Below the pieces are notes generated by a model. It ran no database searches. It was not told the DNA's origin and saw only the letters and a program-made list of their open reading frames with translations. This document shows positions 1 through 7,848 of a stretch of 11,004 bases of DNA, piece by piece. The translations under genes were made by a program, and so were the position numbers. How positions within the stretch are numbered: position 1 is the first letter of the stretch; each line of letters starts with the position of its first letter. The stretch comes from Azoarcus sp. (lineage in GTDB: Bacteria > Pseudomonadota > Gammaproteobacteria > Burkholderiales > Rhodocyclaceae): NCBI GenBank assembly GCA_031268685.1, contig JAIRWW010000176.1:1-11004 (forward strand), read 5' to 3'.

Positions 1-207
1 CCACCGCAGGCGAGCCTTGCCCACGATGCCCGCCTTGCCAATCTGCGCAAAGCTTTCGTGGCCCGTCGGCGTTTCGATGGATTGCGGATCGCGGTTGTAG
101 ATGATGTCATGACCACAGGTGCGTCGCTCGATGCGCTCGCCCGCTGCCTCAAGGCGAGCGGGGCGGCGACGGTACATAACCTCGTCGTCGCGCGCACCCT
201 GATGTAG
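1..207 (+). CDS. comF: ComF-family phosphoribosyltransferase, C-terminal fragment (5' end outside window)
   Basis: An open frame enters from the left edge in frame 1 and ends at TAG 205-207, giving the last 68 residues of a protein. It holds the type I phosphoribosyltransferase PRPP-binding loop VVDDVMTTGAS (residues 32-42 of the fragment), preceded by the QASL...R..N...AF pattern typical of ComF/GntX proteins. The family is linked to DNA uptake in naturally competent bacteria, but many members (GntX-like) have no proven substrate. The protein is cytoplasmic. The gene converges on the HD phosphohydrolase gene, with a 51-nt gap. The family assignment rests on the PRPP loop and C-terminal pattern only; the zinc-ribbon N-terminus that would confirm ComF is outside the window. 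Confidence 0.85.
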   Translation, partial: PPQASLAHDARLANLRKAFVARRRFDGLRIAVVDDVMTTGASLDALARCLKASGAATVHNLVVARTLM

Positions 208-258
208 TTTCATAGTGACGGCAATATTGCAGTTTCTCGGGGAGTTATGCGTATAGAA

Positions 259-927
259 TTATTGTGATCTCCCGTGCACATGCAGGGGACAGCCTTTTTG
301 CAGGGCCAACTCGGTACGCATGTTTTCCCGCGCCTGATGTTCAAACCGTTCATGGAAATGCTGCGTCTTGAATATCCGGGGCGTTTCCAGGAGATGGTTG
401 ATGAATTTCATGCGGCCTTCGTTGAAGGCGGTATCGGAATACATTTCATATTCCTGCCGCAGCTGTTTTATCACCCGGCGATGTGCCGCCCATGGACGCC
501 CAAGCCCCGAAGACAGATCGGCATCCAGAAAATAAGCTGCGTCGCCTTCCGCCGCCATGGTGTGATCTTTTGTCGCCAGAATCAGACGAACGGCCTTTTC
601 GATATCGACCTTTGGAAAACCGATTTCGCCCATGCGCGCTACGGCGAGCGCTGCGCTTTGTTCTTCGTTGTCATTGCGTGTCGCTTCATAAACGGCATCG
701 TGATAGAACAGCGCAAACATACTGACGTCCCAATCGCGGATGAGCAGCCGCAGCCGGTCAAGTTCGGACAGCATGAAATCGAGATGCTCCAGGGTGTGAT
801 AATGCCGCTCCGCCGCTGAATAACGGCTGGCGATTTCTTCCCAGAGCCTTTCAGCCAGCGCATCGCCGCCGCAGTAGCTTTTGGCGAGATCGAAAAACAC
901 TTTGTGCAAAAGCGCTGTATTTCCCAA
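259..927 (-). CDS. Predicted metal-dependent HD-superfamily phosphohydrolase
   Basis: This 222-residue cytoplasmic protein matches the 'predicted metal-dependent HD superfamily phosphohydrolase' group (COG4339-like). Visible motifs are RYSAAERHYHTLEHL (residues 35-49, metal-ligand candidates H44/H48), FYHDAVY (74-80, the H76-D77 pair that names the superfamily), ATKDHT (118-123) and FLDADL (133-138, D135/D137). Together these give the H...HD...D metal site of the fold. The substrate is unknown. The start is TTG at 925-927, chosen because a strong GGAGGG Shine-Dalgarno sits 7 nt upstream and no ATG lies nearby in frame. It is divergent from trpB2 and convergent with comF. Some databases label this family 'NMDA receptor subunit', which is a propagated misannotation. 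Confidence 0.85.
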   Translation of the reverse strand: MGNTALLHKVFFDLAKSYCGGDALAERLWEEIASRYSAAERHYHTLEHLDFMLSELDRLRLLIRDWDVSMFALFYHDAVYEATRNDNEEQSAALAVARMGEIGFPKVDIEKAVRLILATKDHTMAAEGDAAYFLDADLSSGLGRPWAAHRRVIKQLRQEYEMYSDTAFNEGRMKFINHLLETPRIFKTQHFHERFEHQARENMRTELALQKGCPLHVHGRSQ

Positions 928-934
928 TAGTTTT

Positions 935-940
935 CCCTCC
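935..940 (-). promoter_or_regulatory. Shine-Dalgarno site deciding the TTG start of the HD gene
   Basis: On the - strand the sequence reads GGAGGG, followed 7 nt later by TTG (925-927). This near-perfect anti-16S match supports the non-ATG start of the HD phosphohydrolase over internal GTG candidates. Confidence 0.7.
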
Positions 941-954
941 GCGCGAGCGGGCGT

Positions 955-980
955 GTCCAGCCTTGTCCAGCCTTGTTCAG
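955..980. repeat. 10-bp direct tandem repeat, about 2.6 copies, in the divergent intergenic region
   Basis: GTCCAGCCTT occurs at 955-964 and 965-974, followed by a partial copy GTTCAG at 975-980. The period equals roughly one DNA helical turn. It lies between the divergent starts of the HD gene and trpB2, so it could be a protein-binding site for either gene or just replication-slippage sequence. No partner regulator is visible. Confidence 0.6.
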
Positions 981-1082
981 CGCCGCGATTTTCCCTTCTT
1001 TTCCTTTCGTCCGGTTGTCAAACCCACGTCACTGCGTGGATGATGTCGGCCTGTCATCTCTTCTACCCATTAAAGTCCGATC

Positions 1083-2447
1083 ATGGAATCTACCCGCATC
1101 CTGCTCGAAGCGCACGAAATCCCCACTCACTGGTACAACATTGCCGCCGACCTGCCATCGCCGCCCGCGCCGCCGCTTTTGCCGGACGGCACGCCCGCAG
1201 GCCCCGAGCAATTGGGCGCGATATTTCCGCCATCGATCATCGAGCAGGAGATGAGCACGGAACGATGGATCGGCATTCCGGATGAAGTCCGCGAGATTTT
1301 CCGCTTGTGGCGGCCTTCGCCGCTGGTGCGCGCAGTGCGGCTGGAAGCGGCGCTCGGCACGCCTGCGAAATTTTTCTTCAAATACGAGGGCGTGTCGCCC
1401 GCCGGGTCGCACAAGCCCAATTCCGCCGTACCTCAGGCATATTACAACCGCGAGGCGGGCATCCGGAGGCTGACGACCGAAACCGGCGCGGGGCAATGGG
1501 GTTCGTCGCTGGCGCTGGCCGGGCAGATGTTCGGTTTGGAAGTACGTATTTATATGGTCAAGGTGAGCTACGAGCAGAAGCCATATCGGCGGCTGATGAT
1601 GCAGACTTGGGGCGCAGAAGTGTTCGCCAGCCCTTCCCCGCTGACCGAAACGGGCCGCAAGACGCTGGCGGAAGCGCCGGAAACACCGGGTTCGCTCGGT
1701 CTGGCCATTTCCGAGGCGGTAGAGGAAGCGGCAGGCCGCGCGGATACCAATTACGCACTGGGGTCAGTGCTGAACCATGTTGTGCTGCATCAAAGCATCA
1801 TCGGGCTGGAGGCGAAAAAGCAGTTCGACAAGATCGGCCTTTATCCGGACGTGGTCATCGCCCCTTGCGGCGGCGGCTCCAGTTTTGGCGGCATCGCGTT
1901 TCCATTTCTCGGCGACAAGGCAGCGGGCGACAAACGCGCGGAGAATCTGCGCGCGATCGCGGTCGAGCCGAGTTCCTGCCCCAGCCTCACCAAGGGGCGA
2001 TACACCTACGATTACGGCGATGCTTCGGGTTTCACCCCCATGATGAAGATGTATACCCTGGGCCACGATTTCGTGCCGCCGGGCATCCATGCTGGCGGCT
2101 TGCGCTATCACGGCGCGTCGCAACTGGTTTCGCAGCTCTATCACGAGGGTTTGATCGAAGCCGCCGCTGTGCCGCAACTGGCGACCTTCGATGCAGGCGT
2201 ACAGTTCGCGCGCTGCGAGGGCATCATTCCCGCGCCCGAGTCCTGCCATGCTATCCGCGCCGCCATCGACGAGGCGCTCAGGTGCAAGGAAACCGGCGAA
2301 CGCAGCGTTATTCTTTTCAACCTCACCGGCCACGGGCATTTCGATATGAGTTCGTTCGAGCGTTATTTCTCGGACAAGCTCGAAAACTTCGAGTATCCGG
2401 CTGGAGAAGTGGAAAAATCTCTGGCCAGGCTGCCACGGATCGGATGA
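1083..2447 (+). CDS. trpB2: TrpB2-type tryptophan synthase beta subunit (PLP-dependent)
   Basis: The product has 454 residues, longer than TrpB1 (about 400) and typical of TrpB2. TrpB enzymes condense indole with L-serine to make tryptophan, using pyridoxal phosphate. The PLP lysine is K111 in GSHKPNSA (residues 108-115; the KPNSA form is the TrpB2 signature). The catalytic glutamate lies in TTETGAGQWG (E133). The phosphate-binding glycine loop is CGGGSSFGG (262-270). No trpA or other trp gene is nearby, as is usual for TrpB2, which lacks the normal TrpA contact surface; salvage of free indole or a dehydratase-like role are suggestions from the family. The start is ATG 1083 with only a weak Shine-Dalgarno. 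A thioesterase gene follows after 9 nt, suggesting cotranscription. Confidence 0.93.
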   Translation: MESTRILLEAHEIPTHWYNIAADLPSPPAPPLLPDGTPAGPEQLGAIFPPSIIEQEMSTERWIGIPDEVREIFRLWRPSPLVRAVRLEAALGTPAKFFFKYEGVSPAGSHKPNSAVPQAYYNREAGIRRLTTETGAGQWGSSLALAGQMFGLEVRIYMVKVSYEQKPYRRLMMQTWGAEVFASPSPLTETGRKTLAEAPETPGSLGLAISEAVEEAAGRADTNYALGSVLNHVVLHQSIIGLEAKKQFDKIGLYPDVVIAPCGGGSSFGGIAFPFLGDKAAGDKRAENLRAIAVEPSSCPSLTKGRYTYDYGDASGFTPMMKMYTLGHDFVPPGIHAGGLRYHGASQLVSQLYHEGLIEAAAVPQLATFDAGVQFARCEGIIPAPESCHAIRAAIDEALRCKETGERSVILFNLTGHGHFDMSSFERYFSDKLENFEYPAGEVEKSLARLPRIG

Positions 2448-2456
2448 GGAGAAAAA

Positions 2457-2873
2457 ATGTGCGACAAGACACCGGCGGCTTCGCCTCATTGCGGAGAGTT
2501 GTCCGGACGCCAGCCAGCGTTGCGCATGGTGCCGCTGCCAGCCGATCTCAATCCGGCGGGCGATGTATTCGGCGGCTGGATCATGTCTATGGTCGACATT
2601 GCCGGTTCGATCCCGGCCCGGCGGCGCGCCCGCTCGCGGGTGGCGACTGTGGCGGTCAATTCTTTCGTATTCAAGCAGCCGGTATCGGTGGGCGACCTGG
2701 TGAGTTTTTACGCCGATGTCGTGGAGGTGGGGCACACCTCGATCACTGTCGATGTGGAAGTGTTCGTTGAGCGCAATCCGGAAGACCTTGTGGCGCTCAA
2801 GGTAACGGAAGCCAAGCTGACTTATGTGGCGCTCGACCACCACGGCAACAAGCGCACAGTGCCGGATGAGTGA
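2457..2873 (+). CDS. Acyl-CoA thioesterase, YciA-like hotdog fold
   Basis: This 138-residue cytoplasmic protein hydrolyses acyl-CoA thioesters to free acid and CoA, judged by family. The hotdog helix signature is NPAGDVFGGWIMSMVDIAG (residues 32-50), close to the DTNANGDIFGGW-type motif of YciA. D47 is the expected catalytic acid. The strand segment VNSFVFKQPVSVGD (67-80) and the C-terminal sheet KVTEAKLTYVALD (115-127) complete a single 4HBT domain. The start ATG has GAGGAG 5 nt upstream, overlapping the trpB2 stop, so the two genes are probably translated from one message. Chain-length preference cannot be read from sequence. YciA-type enzymes form hexamers and act on a broad range of CoA esters. 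Confidence 0.9.
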   Translation: MCDKTPAASPHCGELSGRQPALRMVPLPADLNPAGDVFGGWIMSMVDIAGSIPARRRARSRVATVAVNSFVFKQPVSVGDLVSFYADVVEVGHTSITVDVEVFVERNPEDLVALKVTEAKLTYVALDHHGNKRTVPDE

Positions 2874-2912
2874 TGCCGGGACGGGCGAAACAGGCATCCA
2901 TGCGCATCCCGG
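2872..2912 (+). terminator. Possible weak stem-loop after the thioesterase gene
   Basis: Two mutually exclusive 6-bp pairings are visible: CCGGGA (2876-2881) with TCCCGG (2907-2912), and GATGCC (2872-2877) with GGCATC (2893-2898). The first is followed by only TTT, so an intrinsic terminator is weakly supported. The trpB2-thioesterase unit may end here or read through towards nqrA. Confidence 0.25.
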
Positions 2913-2993
2913 TTTGTGGCGGAGATACGCCAGCCGCGGGAAAAAGATGCGTATTACGGCAAACGGAGGATGAGCGCCGCTTGCCAATACCCC

Positions 2994-2999
2994 TATAAT
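2994..2999 (+). promoter_or_regulatory. Candidate -10 box (TATAAT) for the nqr operon
   Basis: A perfect TATAAT lies 84 nt upstream of the nqrA start in the longest gap of the window. No good -35 hexamer is found at 16-18 nt spacing (2970-2977 reads ATGAGCGC); the TTGCCA at 2981-2986 is too close to be its partner. If used, transcription would begin near 3006 and the 17-bp hairpin would form almost at the 5' end of the mRNA. An activator-dependent promoter is possible. This is prediction only. Confidence 0.45.
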
Positions 3000-3014
3000 C
3001 GCAAACTGTTTGTG

Positions 3015-3052
3015 CGGGTGCACATCCGGTTCTGAAACCGGATGTGCACCCG
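3015..3052 (+). promoter_or_regulatory. Perfect 17-bp inverted repeat in the nqrA leader
   Basis: CGGGTGCACATCCGGTT (3015-3031) pairs exactly with AACCGGATGTGCACCCG (3036-3052) around a CTGA loop. No T-run follows on the + strand (GTCATGTTCAT), so it is a poor Rho-independent terminator in that direction. It sits between the candidate -10 box and the nqrA start, where it could be a 5' UTR stabilising hairpin, an attenuator element or an operator. It overlaps an in-frame ATG at 3044, an extra reason to reject that upstream start for nqrA. Confidence 0.7.
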
Positions 3053-3082
3053 GTCATGTTCATAAAAAACGGGATGGAAAAC

Positions 3083-4423
3083 ATGATACGGATCAAACGC
3101 GGGCTGGATTTGCCCATTGCTGGCGCGCCCGCGCAGCGCATCGAGGCCGGGCGTCCGGTGAAAAGCGTGGCGCTCATTGGCTTTGACTATCATGGCATGA
3201 AGCCGACGATGGCAGTGCAGACCGGCGATCGGGTCAAGCTCGGGCAAGTGCTGTTTTCTGACAGACAAACACCGGGTGTGCATTTCGTCTCGCCAGGCGC
3301 GGGAACGGTAAGCGCCATCCATCGGGGCGAGAAACGGGCGTTCCAGTCGATAGTGATAGACCTGGATGGCGACGAAGCTGTGAGCTTCGCCAAGTATACG
3401 GATGCGGAACTATCCGCGCTCGATGCCGCCAAGGTACAAAAAAACCTGCAAGAGTCCGGGCTATGGACGGCATTGCGCACCCGGCCCTACAGCAAGACGC
3501 CCGCCACCGACGCCACGCCAGCAGCGATCTTCATAACCGCCATCGATACGCATCCGCTCGCAGCCGATCCAGCCGTGGTTATCGCCGAGCATACGCAAGA
3601 CTTCCTGCGCGGGGTGAAGGCGCTTACGAAGCTTGCTCCCAAGGTTTTCATCTGCGCGGGCGAGACAGGCAATATTCCCGGCGAAGGCTTGTCCAGCGTC
3701 CGCTTCGAGCGTTTCGCCGGGCCGCATCCGGCGGGACTGCCGGGAACGCACATTCATTTTCTCCACCCGGTCGACGCTCACAGGACGGTCTGGCACATTG
3801 GCCACCAGGACGTGATCGCCATCGGCAAGCTTTTTTCCACCGGGCAATTGTGGGTCGACCGGGTGGTGGCGCTCGCCGGACCGGCGGTGACGAAGCCTCG
3901 TCTGCTGCGCACCCGGCTGGGCGCGAGCCTGGACGATCTGGCCGCGGGCGAGTTGCAGCCCGGTGATAACCGCATCGTATCCGGCTCGCTTTTTGGCGGA
4001 CGCACAGCCAGCGGCCCGCTTGGCTTTCTCGGACGCTTTCACCAACAGGTCTCCTGTTTGCGCGAAGGGCGCGACCGCGAGTTGTTGCCCTTCATGCGCG
4101 CAGGCTTCGACAAGCACTCGGTGCTCAACATCTATATCTCGAAGCTGTTCGGCAAGCGCCGGTTCAGCTTTACCACCACCACGAACGGCAGCCCGCGCGC
4201 GATGGTGCCCGTGGGCAACTACGAGGCGGTGATGCCGCTCGACATCCTGTCCACGCACTTGCTGCGCTACCTGATCGTCGGCGACACCGACATGGCGCAG
4301 AAACTCGGGGCGCTCGAACTCGACGAGGAAGACCTCGCGCTGTGCGCCTACGTATGCGCGGGCAAATACGAATACGGCCCCATTCTGCGGGACAACCTGA
4401 CGCGAATCGAAAAGGAAGGCTGA
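3083..4423 (+). CDS. nqrA: Na+-translocating NADH:quinone reductase subunit A
   Basis: NqrA is the cytoplasm-facing, cofactor-free subunit of Na+-NQR; it contributes to ubiquinone binding against NqrB. I place the start at ATG 3083, giving 446 residues, the usual NqrA length, and the family N-terminus [16 protein letters not shown]. In-frame ATGs at 3044, 3056 and 3074 would add up to 13 residues without family support. Conserved segments are the N-terminal barrel-sandwich (biotinyl-lipoyl-like) region with [20 protein letters not shown] (about 71-90), [20 protein letters not shown] (about 213-232), the middle segment [11 protein letters not shown], and the C-terminal [19 protein letters not shown]. 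There are no membrane segments. It is the first gene of the operon, 2 nt ahead of nqrB. Confidence 0.97.
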   Translation: MIRIKRGLDLPIAGAPAQRIEAGRPVKSVALIGFDYHGMKPTMAVQTGDRVKLGQVLFSDRQTPGVHFVSPGAGTVSAIHRGEKRAFQSIVIDLDGDEAVSFAKYTDAELSALDAAKVQKNLQESGLWTALRTRPYSKTPATDATPAAIFITAIDTHPLAADPAVVIAEHTQDFLRGVKALTKLAPKVFICAGETGNIPGEGLSSVRFERFAGPHPAGLPGTHIHFLHPVDAHRTVWHIGHQDVIAIGKLFSTGQLWVDRVVALAGPAVTKPRLLRTRLGASLDDLAAGELQPGDNRIVSGSLFGGRTASGPLGFLGRFHQQVSCLREGRDRELLPFMRAGFDKHSVLNIYISKLFGKRRFSFTTTTNGSPRAMVPVGNYEAVMPLDILSTHLLRYLIVGDTDMAQKLGALELDEEDLALCAYVCAGKYEYGPILRDNLTRIEKEG

Positions 4424-4425
4424 AC

Positions 4426-5643
4426 ATGGGGTTGCGTTCATATCTCGACAGCATCGAGCATCACTTCGCCAAAGGGGGGCGGTTCGAGAGGTGGTTCACG
4501 CTTTACGAAGCCACCGACACCTTTCTATATCGCCCGGCAAGCGTCACGCGCAGCACGGCGCATGTGCGCGACGGCATCGACCTCAAGCGGATGATGATCC
4601 TGGTATGGTTCGCCACCTTCCCGGCAATGTTCTTCGGCATGTGGAACGTGGGCTTCCAGGCCAACAGCGCCTATGCCGCACAGCCCGGACTGCTGGCGGT
4701 GGCGACGGACTGGCATCTGGCCATCATCGGCCTGCTGGCGGGCTTCGATCCTGGCAGCCTCTGGGACAACTTCATACATGGCGCGGTGTATTTCGTGCCG
4801 GTCTATCTGGTGACTTTCGCCGTCGGCGGCTTCTGGGAAGTACTGTTTGCCATGATTCGCGGACACGAGGTCAACGAAGGCTTCTTCGTTACCTCGGTGC
4901 TGTTCGCCCTCATCCTGCCGCCCACTATCCCGCTCTGGCAGGCAGCGCTCGGCATCAGCTTCGGCGTGGTGATCGCCAAGGAAGTATTCGGCGGCACGGG
5001 CAAGAACTTCCTGAATCCGGCGCTGGCCGGGCGGGCCTTTCTCTTTTTCGCCTATCCGGCGCAAATCTCCGGCGATGCGGTGTGGACGGCGGTCGACGGC
5101 TTTACCGGCGCGACACCATTGGCGCTGGCGGCCAGCGATGGCCTCGACCAACTGGCGAACAGCGGACTGACGTGGTGGAACGCTTTCTGCGGCTTCATGC
5201 CGGGTTCGGTCGGCGAGGTCGGCACACTGGCCATTCTCATCGGCGGCGTGGCGCTGCTGGTAATGAAGATCGCGGCTTGGCGCATCGTCGCCGGAATCTT
5301 TCTCGGCATGGGCGTCCTGAGCCTCATTTTCAACATCATCGGCTCGGCGACGAACCCCATGTTCGCCATGCCATGGTATTGGCATCTGGTGCTGGGCGGC
5401 TTTGCCTTCGGCGCCTTCTTCATGGCGACCGACCCGGTTTCCGCTGCCATGACCGACACCGGCAAATGGATTTTCGGCGTGGTGATCGGCGTCATGCTTG
5501 TGCTGATCCGGGTAGTGAACCCGGCTTTCCCGGAGGGCATGATGCTGGCTATCCTGTTCGGCAACCTGTGCGCCCCGCTGATCGATTACTTCGTGGTTAC
5601 GGCCAACATCAAGCGGAGGATGGCTCGCCATGTCCAACAATAA
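4426..5643 (+). CDS. nqrB: Na+-translocating NADH:quinone reductase subunit B
   Basis: NqrB is the large membrane subunit that carries a covalent FMN, binds riboflavin and takes part in Na+ translocation. The start ATG 4426 is preceded by AGGAAGG and gives 405 residues beginning [14 protein letters not shown], matching the family; an upstream in-frame ATG (4342, inside nqrA) is rejected. About ten hydrophobic segments run from residue 55 to 392. The FMN attachment site is T230 in DGFTGAT (224-230), fitting the ApbE flavinylation consensus Dxx(S/T)GAT, where the more common residue before GAT is Ser. The cytoplasmic N-terminus with TDTFLYRP (30-37) is typical. The gene overlaps nqrC by 14 nt, indicating translational coupling. 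Confidence 0.97.
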   Translation: MGLRSYLDSIEHHFAKGGRFERWFTLYEATDTFLYRPASVTRSTAHVRDGIDLKRMMILVWFATFPAMFFGMWNVGFQANSAYAAQPGLLAVATDWHLAIIGLLAGFDPGSLWDNFIHGAVYFVPVYLVTFAVGGFWEVLFAMIRGHEVNEGFFVTSVLFALILPPTIPLWQAALGISFGVVIAKEVFGGTGKNFLNPALAGRAFLFFAYPAQISGDAVWTAVDGFTGATPLALAASDGLDQLANSGLTWWNAFCGFMPGSVGEVGTLAILIGGVALLVMKIAAWRIVAGIFLGMGVLSLIFNIIGSATNPMFAMPWYWHLVLGGFAFGAFFMATDPVSAAMTDTGKWIFGVVIGVMLVLIRVVNPAFPEGMMLAILFGNLCAPLIDYFVVTANIKRRMARHVQQ

Positions 5644-6418
5644 GGAATCGACCGCGCGAACGCTCATCGTGGCGTTCATCGTGAGCCTTGTAGCCTCGGT
5701 GTTCGTCGCCGGGTCGGCCATCTACCTGAAGCCAGTGCAGCAGCAAAACCGCCTGCTCGACAGGCAGCGCAGCATCCTGGCAATTGCCGGCATCGGCGAC
5801 GCACAACTCTCCGCCGGGGAAGTACGGGCGCTTTTTGAGCGCCGCATCGAGGCGCAAGTCGTCGATCTCACGACCGGAGAAGTCAATACAAGCCTCGACC
5901 CCACAACTTTCGACGCCCTGAAAGCCGCGAAAGACCCCAAGACATCCACCGAACTGGCGGATGGCGAAGACATCGCCCTCATCAAACGCCGCGAACAACT
6001 CACCACGGTATACCGGCTGGTCAAGGACGACGGCAGCGGCGAACTGGAAGCCCTGATCCTGCCCGTTCGCGGCTACGGCCTGTGGTCGACGCTCCATGGC
6101 TTTCTCGCCATCAGGCCAGACTTGAATACCGTCATCGGCCTGGGCTTCTACCAGCACGGCGAAACGCCGGGCCTGGGCGGCGAAGTGGATAACCCGAAGT
6201 GGAAAGCGCTCTGGCCCGGCAAAACCTTATTCGACGACGAAGGCCGCCCGGCGATCCAGATCGCAAAGACCGGCGCGACGCAGGATACGGAACACAAAGT
6301 CGACGCCCTGGCTGGCGCGACGCTCACCAGCAATGGCGTCAAAAACCTGCTCGTCTTCTGGCTTGGCGAACAGGGCTTCGGCCCCTATCTCGACAAACTG
6401 CGCCAGAATGGCGCCTGA
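5630..6418 (+). CDS. nqrC: Na+-translocating NADH:quinone reductase subunit C
   Basis: NqrC has 262 residues: a short N-terminal cytoplasmic tail, one membrane anchor (about residues 12-34) and a periplasmic FMN-binding domain. FMN is attached through a phosphoester bond to T231 in [10 protein letters not shown] (225-234); Ala replaces the usual Ser before [18 protein letters not shown] (residues about 177-191) is the conserved FMN-domain segment of NqrC/RnfG proteins. The start ATG 5630 lies inside the end of nqrB, with GGAGG at 5615-5619. The covalent flavin requires an ApbE flavin transferase, which is not encoded in this window. In the complex it relays electrons between the NqrD/E iron-sulfur site and NqrB. 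Confidence 0.97.
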   Translation: MSNNKESTARTLIVAFIVSLVASVFVAGSAIYLKPVQQQNRLLDRQRSILAIAGIGDAQLSAGEVRALFERRIEAQVVDLTTGEVNTSLDPTTFDALKAAKDPKTSTELADGEDIALIKRREQLTTVYRLVKDDGSGELEALILPVRGYGLWSTLHGFLAIRPDLNTVIGLGFYQHGETPGLGGEVDNPKWKALWPGKTLFDDEGRPAIQIAKTGATQDTEHKVDALAGATLTSNGVKNLLVFWLGEQGFGPYLDKLRQNGA

Positions 6419-6441
6419 ACAGCGCGGAACAGGTCTGAATC

Positions 6442-7107
6442 ATGGCTAAACAAGCAAGCGCGAAGGACATTCTCCTTACCCCGGTCTTCGACAACAACCC
6501 CATCACCCTGCAAATCCTGGGCATCTGCTCGGCGCTGGCGGTCACATCCAAGCTCGACACGGCGCTGGTGATGGCCATCGCGCTGACAGCCGTGACGGCA
6601 TTCTCGAACCTCTTCATCGCCATGATCCGCACGCAGATTCCTGCCTCGATCCGCATGATCGTGCAAATGGTCATCATCGCCTCGCTGGTAATCGTGGTCG
6701 ACCAGATACTGCAAGCCTATGCCTTCACCCTGGCCAAGCAACTCTCCGTCTTTGTCGGCCTCATCATCACAAACTGCATCGTCATGGGCCGCGCCGAAGC
6801 CTTCGCCATGCAAAACCCGCCCTGGGCATCCTTTCTCGACGGCATCGGCAACGGACTGGGCTACTCGCTCATGCTGATCGCGCTCGGCGTCGTGCGCGAA
6901 CTGTTCGGCTCGGGGAAACTCTTCGGGTATGAAATCCTGCCGCTGGTAAAAGACGGCGGCTGGTACGAACCCAACGGCCTGCTGCTGCTGCCGCCCTCAG
7001 CCTTCTTCCTGATCGGGCTGTTCATCTGGGCGCTGCGGACATGGAAAAAAGAGCAACAGGAAGCAGCGGTTTTCCGGCTCGCCCCACAGGTAAAAGAAGG
7101 AGACTGA
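6442..7107 (+). CDS. nqrD: Na+-translocating NADH:quinone reductase subunit D
   Basis: NqrD is a 221-residue integral membrane protein with six predicted helices. With NqrE it holds an intramembrane iron-sulfur centre. The two ligand cysteines are C29 in LGICSALAV and C112 in [11 protein letters not shown], at the same positions as reported for Vibrio cholerae NqrD. Both lie in the half-helix repeats characteristic of the NqrDE/RnfAE family. The N-terminus [17 protein letters not shown] and the segment [15 protein letters not shown] are conserved. It starts 23 nt after nqrC behind a modest AGG site and ends 1 nt before nqrE. RnfE is the closest alternative, but the flanking nqr genes exclude it. 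Confidence 0.97.
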   Translation: MAKQASAKDILLTPVFDNNPITLQILGICSALAVTSKLDTALVMAIALTAVTAFSNLFIAMIRTQIPASIRMIVQMVIIASLVIVVDQILQAYAFTLAKQLSVFVGLIITNCIVMGRAEAFAMQNPPWASFLDGIGNGLGYSLMLIALGVVRELFGSGKLFGYEILPLVKDGGWYEPNGLLLLPPSAFFLIGLFIWALRTWKKEQQEAAVFRLAPQVKEGD

Positions 7108-7108
7108 C

Positions 7109-7717
7109 ATGGAACATCTGTTGAGCCTCTTTGTGCGCGCCGTATTCATCGAAAACATGGCGCTCGCATTCTTCCTGGGAATGTGCTCGTTCATCGCCAT
7201 CTCCAAAAAAGTGGAAACGGCCATTGGCCTCGGCATCGCGGTAATCGCGGTGCAGGTCATCACCCTGCCCGCCAACAACCTCGTCTATACCTACCTGCTG
7301 AAAGACGGGGCGCTGGCCTGGGCTGGGCTGCCGGACGTCGACCTGTCGTATCTCGGCTTCCTCACCTATATCGGCGTTATCGCCGCCATCGTACAAATCC
7401 TGGAAATGGCGCTGGACAAATACCTGCCCGCGCTCTACAACGCGCTCGGCATCTTCCTGCCGCTTATTACCGTCAACTGCGTCATCATGGCCGGTTCCCT
7501 CTTCATGGTGGAGCGCGACTACAACTTTTCCGAATCGGTCGTCTATGGTTTCGGTTCCGGCCTGTCCTGGGCGCTGGCCATCGCACTGCTCGCAGGCATC
7601 CGCGAAAAGCTGAAATACAGCGACGTGCCCGCCGGGCTGCAAGGGTTGGGCATCGCCTTCATCATCATCGGCCTGATGTCCCTCGGTTTCATGTCCTTTT
7701 CAGGTGTACAACTTTGA
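7109..7717 (+). CDS. nqrE: Na+-translocating NADH:quinone reductase subunit E
   Basis: NqrE is a 202-residue integral membrane protein with six predicted helices and inverted topology relative to NqrD. Iron-sulfur ligand cysteines are C26 in [10 protein letters not shown] and C124 in [12 protein letters not shown]; the second is a few residues later than in Vibrio (C120) because of a small insertion in the loop around residues 62-78. The N-terminus [24 protein letters not shown] is diagnostic. A strong AGAAGGAGA site precedes the ATG, and the gene begins 1 nt after nqrD. Unlike classical operons, nqrF does not follow directly: a 131-nt spacer and a vWA gene intervene. Confidence 0.97.
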   Translation: MEHLLSLFVRAVFIENMALAFFLGMCSFIAISKKVETAIGLGIAVIAVQVITLPANNLVYTYLLKDGALAWAGLPDVDLSYLGFLTYIGVIAAIVQILEMALDKYLPALYNALGIFLPLITVNCVIMAGSLFMVERDYNFSESVVYGFGSGLSWALAIALLAGIREKLKYSDVPAGLQGLGIAFIIIGLMSLGFMSFSGVQL

Positions 7718-7848
7718 TGCTTTTTCAGCATAACAGCATGTTTCAATCCACGCCCGTAACCGGCCGGCAAGGCTGCTGCGGGCTTACGCCCCTCCCATGC
7801 CCGATTAGCCCCCTGAAGGGGGAAGTTTCCAACCGGAGTCAGTTTTTG
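7718..7848 (+). other. 131-nt spacer between nqrE and the vWA gene, with short hairpins
   Basis: This gap is far longer than the 1-23 nt spacings between the preceding nqr genes. It contains several small inverted repeats: ATGCT/AGCAT (7717-7721/7727-7731), the palindrome CCGGCCGG near 7760-7767, GGGC/GCCC (7780-7783/7788-7791) and CCCCC-TGAA-GGGGG (7809-7822). None is followed by a convincing T-run, and no clear promoter is seen. It may hold an mRNA processing or stability element, or be the junction left by insertion of the vWA gene. No ORF in it is supported. Confidence 0.4.

Noticed and set aside
221..230. 10-bp palindrome GCAATATTGC between comF and the HD gene
   Set aside because: Too short to call a terminator or operator; no T-run follows and no second copy was noticed.
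1024..1039. 5-bp hairpin CCACG/CGTGG upstream of trpB2
   Set aside because: Short stem expected by chance in GC-rich DNA; no T-run or leader peptide to suggest trp-type attenuation.
1307..2770. 487-codon frame on the + strand overlapping trpB2 and the thioesterase
   Set aside because: Arg/Gly-rich out-of-frame translation of trpB2; no family features.
1764..3023. Long open frame (419 codons) antisense to trpB2 and the thioesterase
   Set aside because: It spans two well-supported sense genes plus the intergenic region, and its product resembles no family; it is a high-GC shadow frame.
3044..3082. Upstream ATG starts for nqrA
   Set aside because: They would add up to 13 residues not found in NqrA and partly lie in the hairpin; ATG 3083 yields the conserved N-terminus and 446 residues.
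3461..4441. 326-codon frame antisense to nqrA
   Set aside because: Shadow of nqrA; no domain or start context of its own.
4525..5721. Long open frame (398 codons) antisense to nqrB
   Set aside because: It mirrors nqrB in a GC-rich gene, has low-complexity His/Arg/Glu-rich composition, no recognisable domain, and competes with an unmistakable NqrB.
7183..7848. N-terminal extension of the vWA frame through nqrE (222 codons)
   Set aside because: The extension is an out-of-frame reading of nqrE; the ATG at 7849 gives a clean signal peptide and has a GGAG upstream, so no nqrE-vWA fusion is implied.
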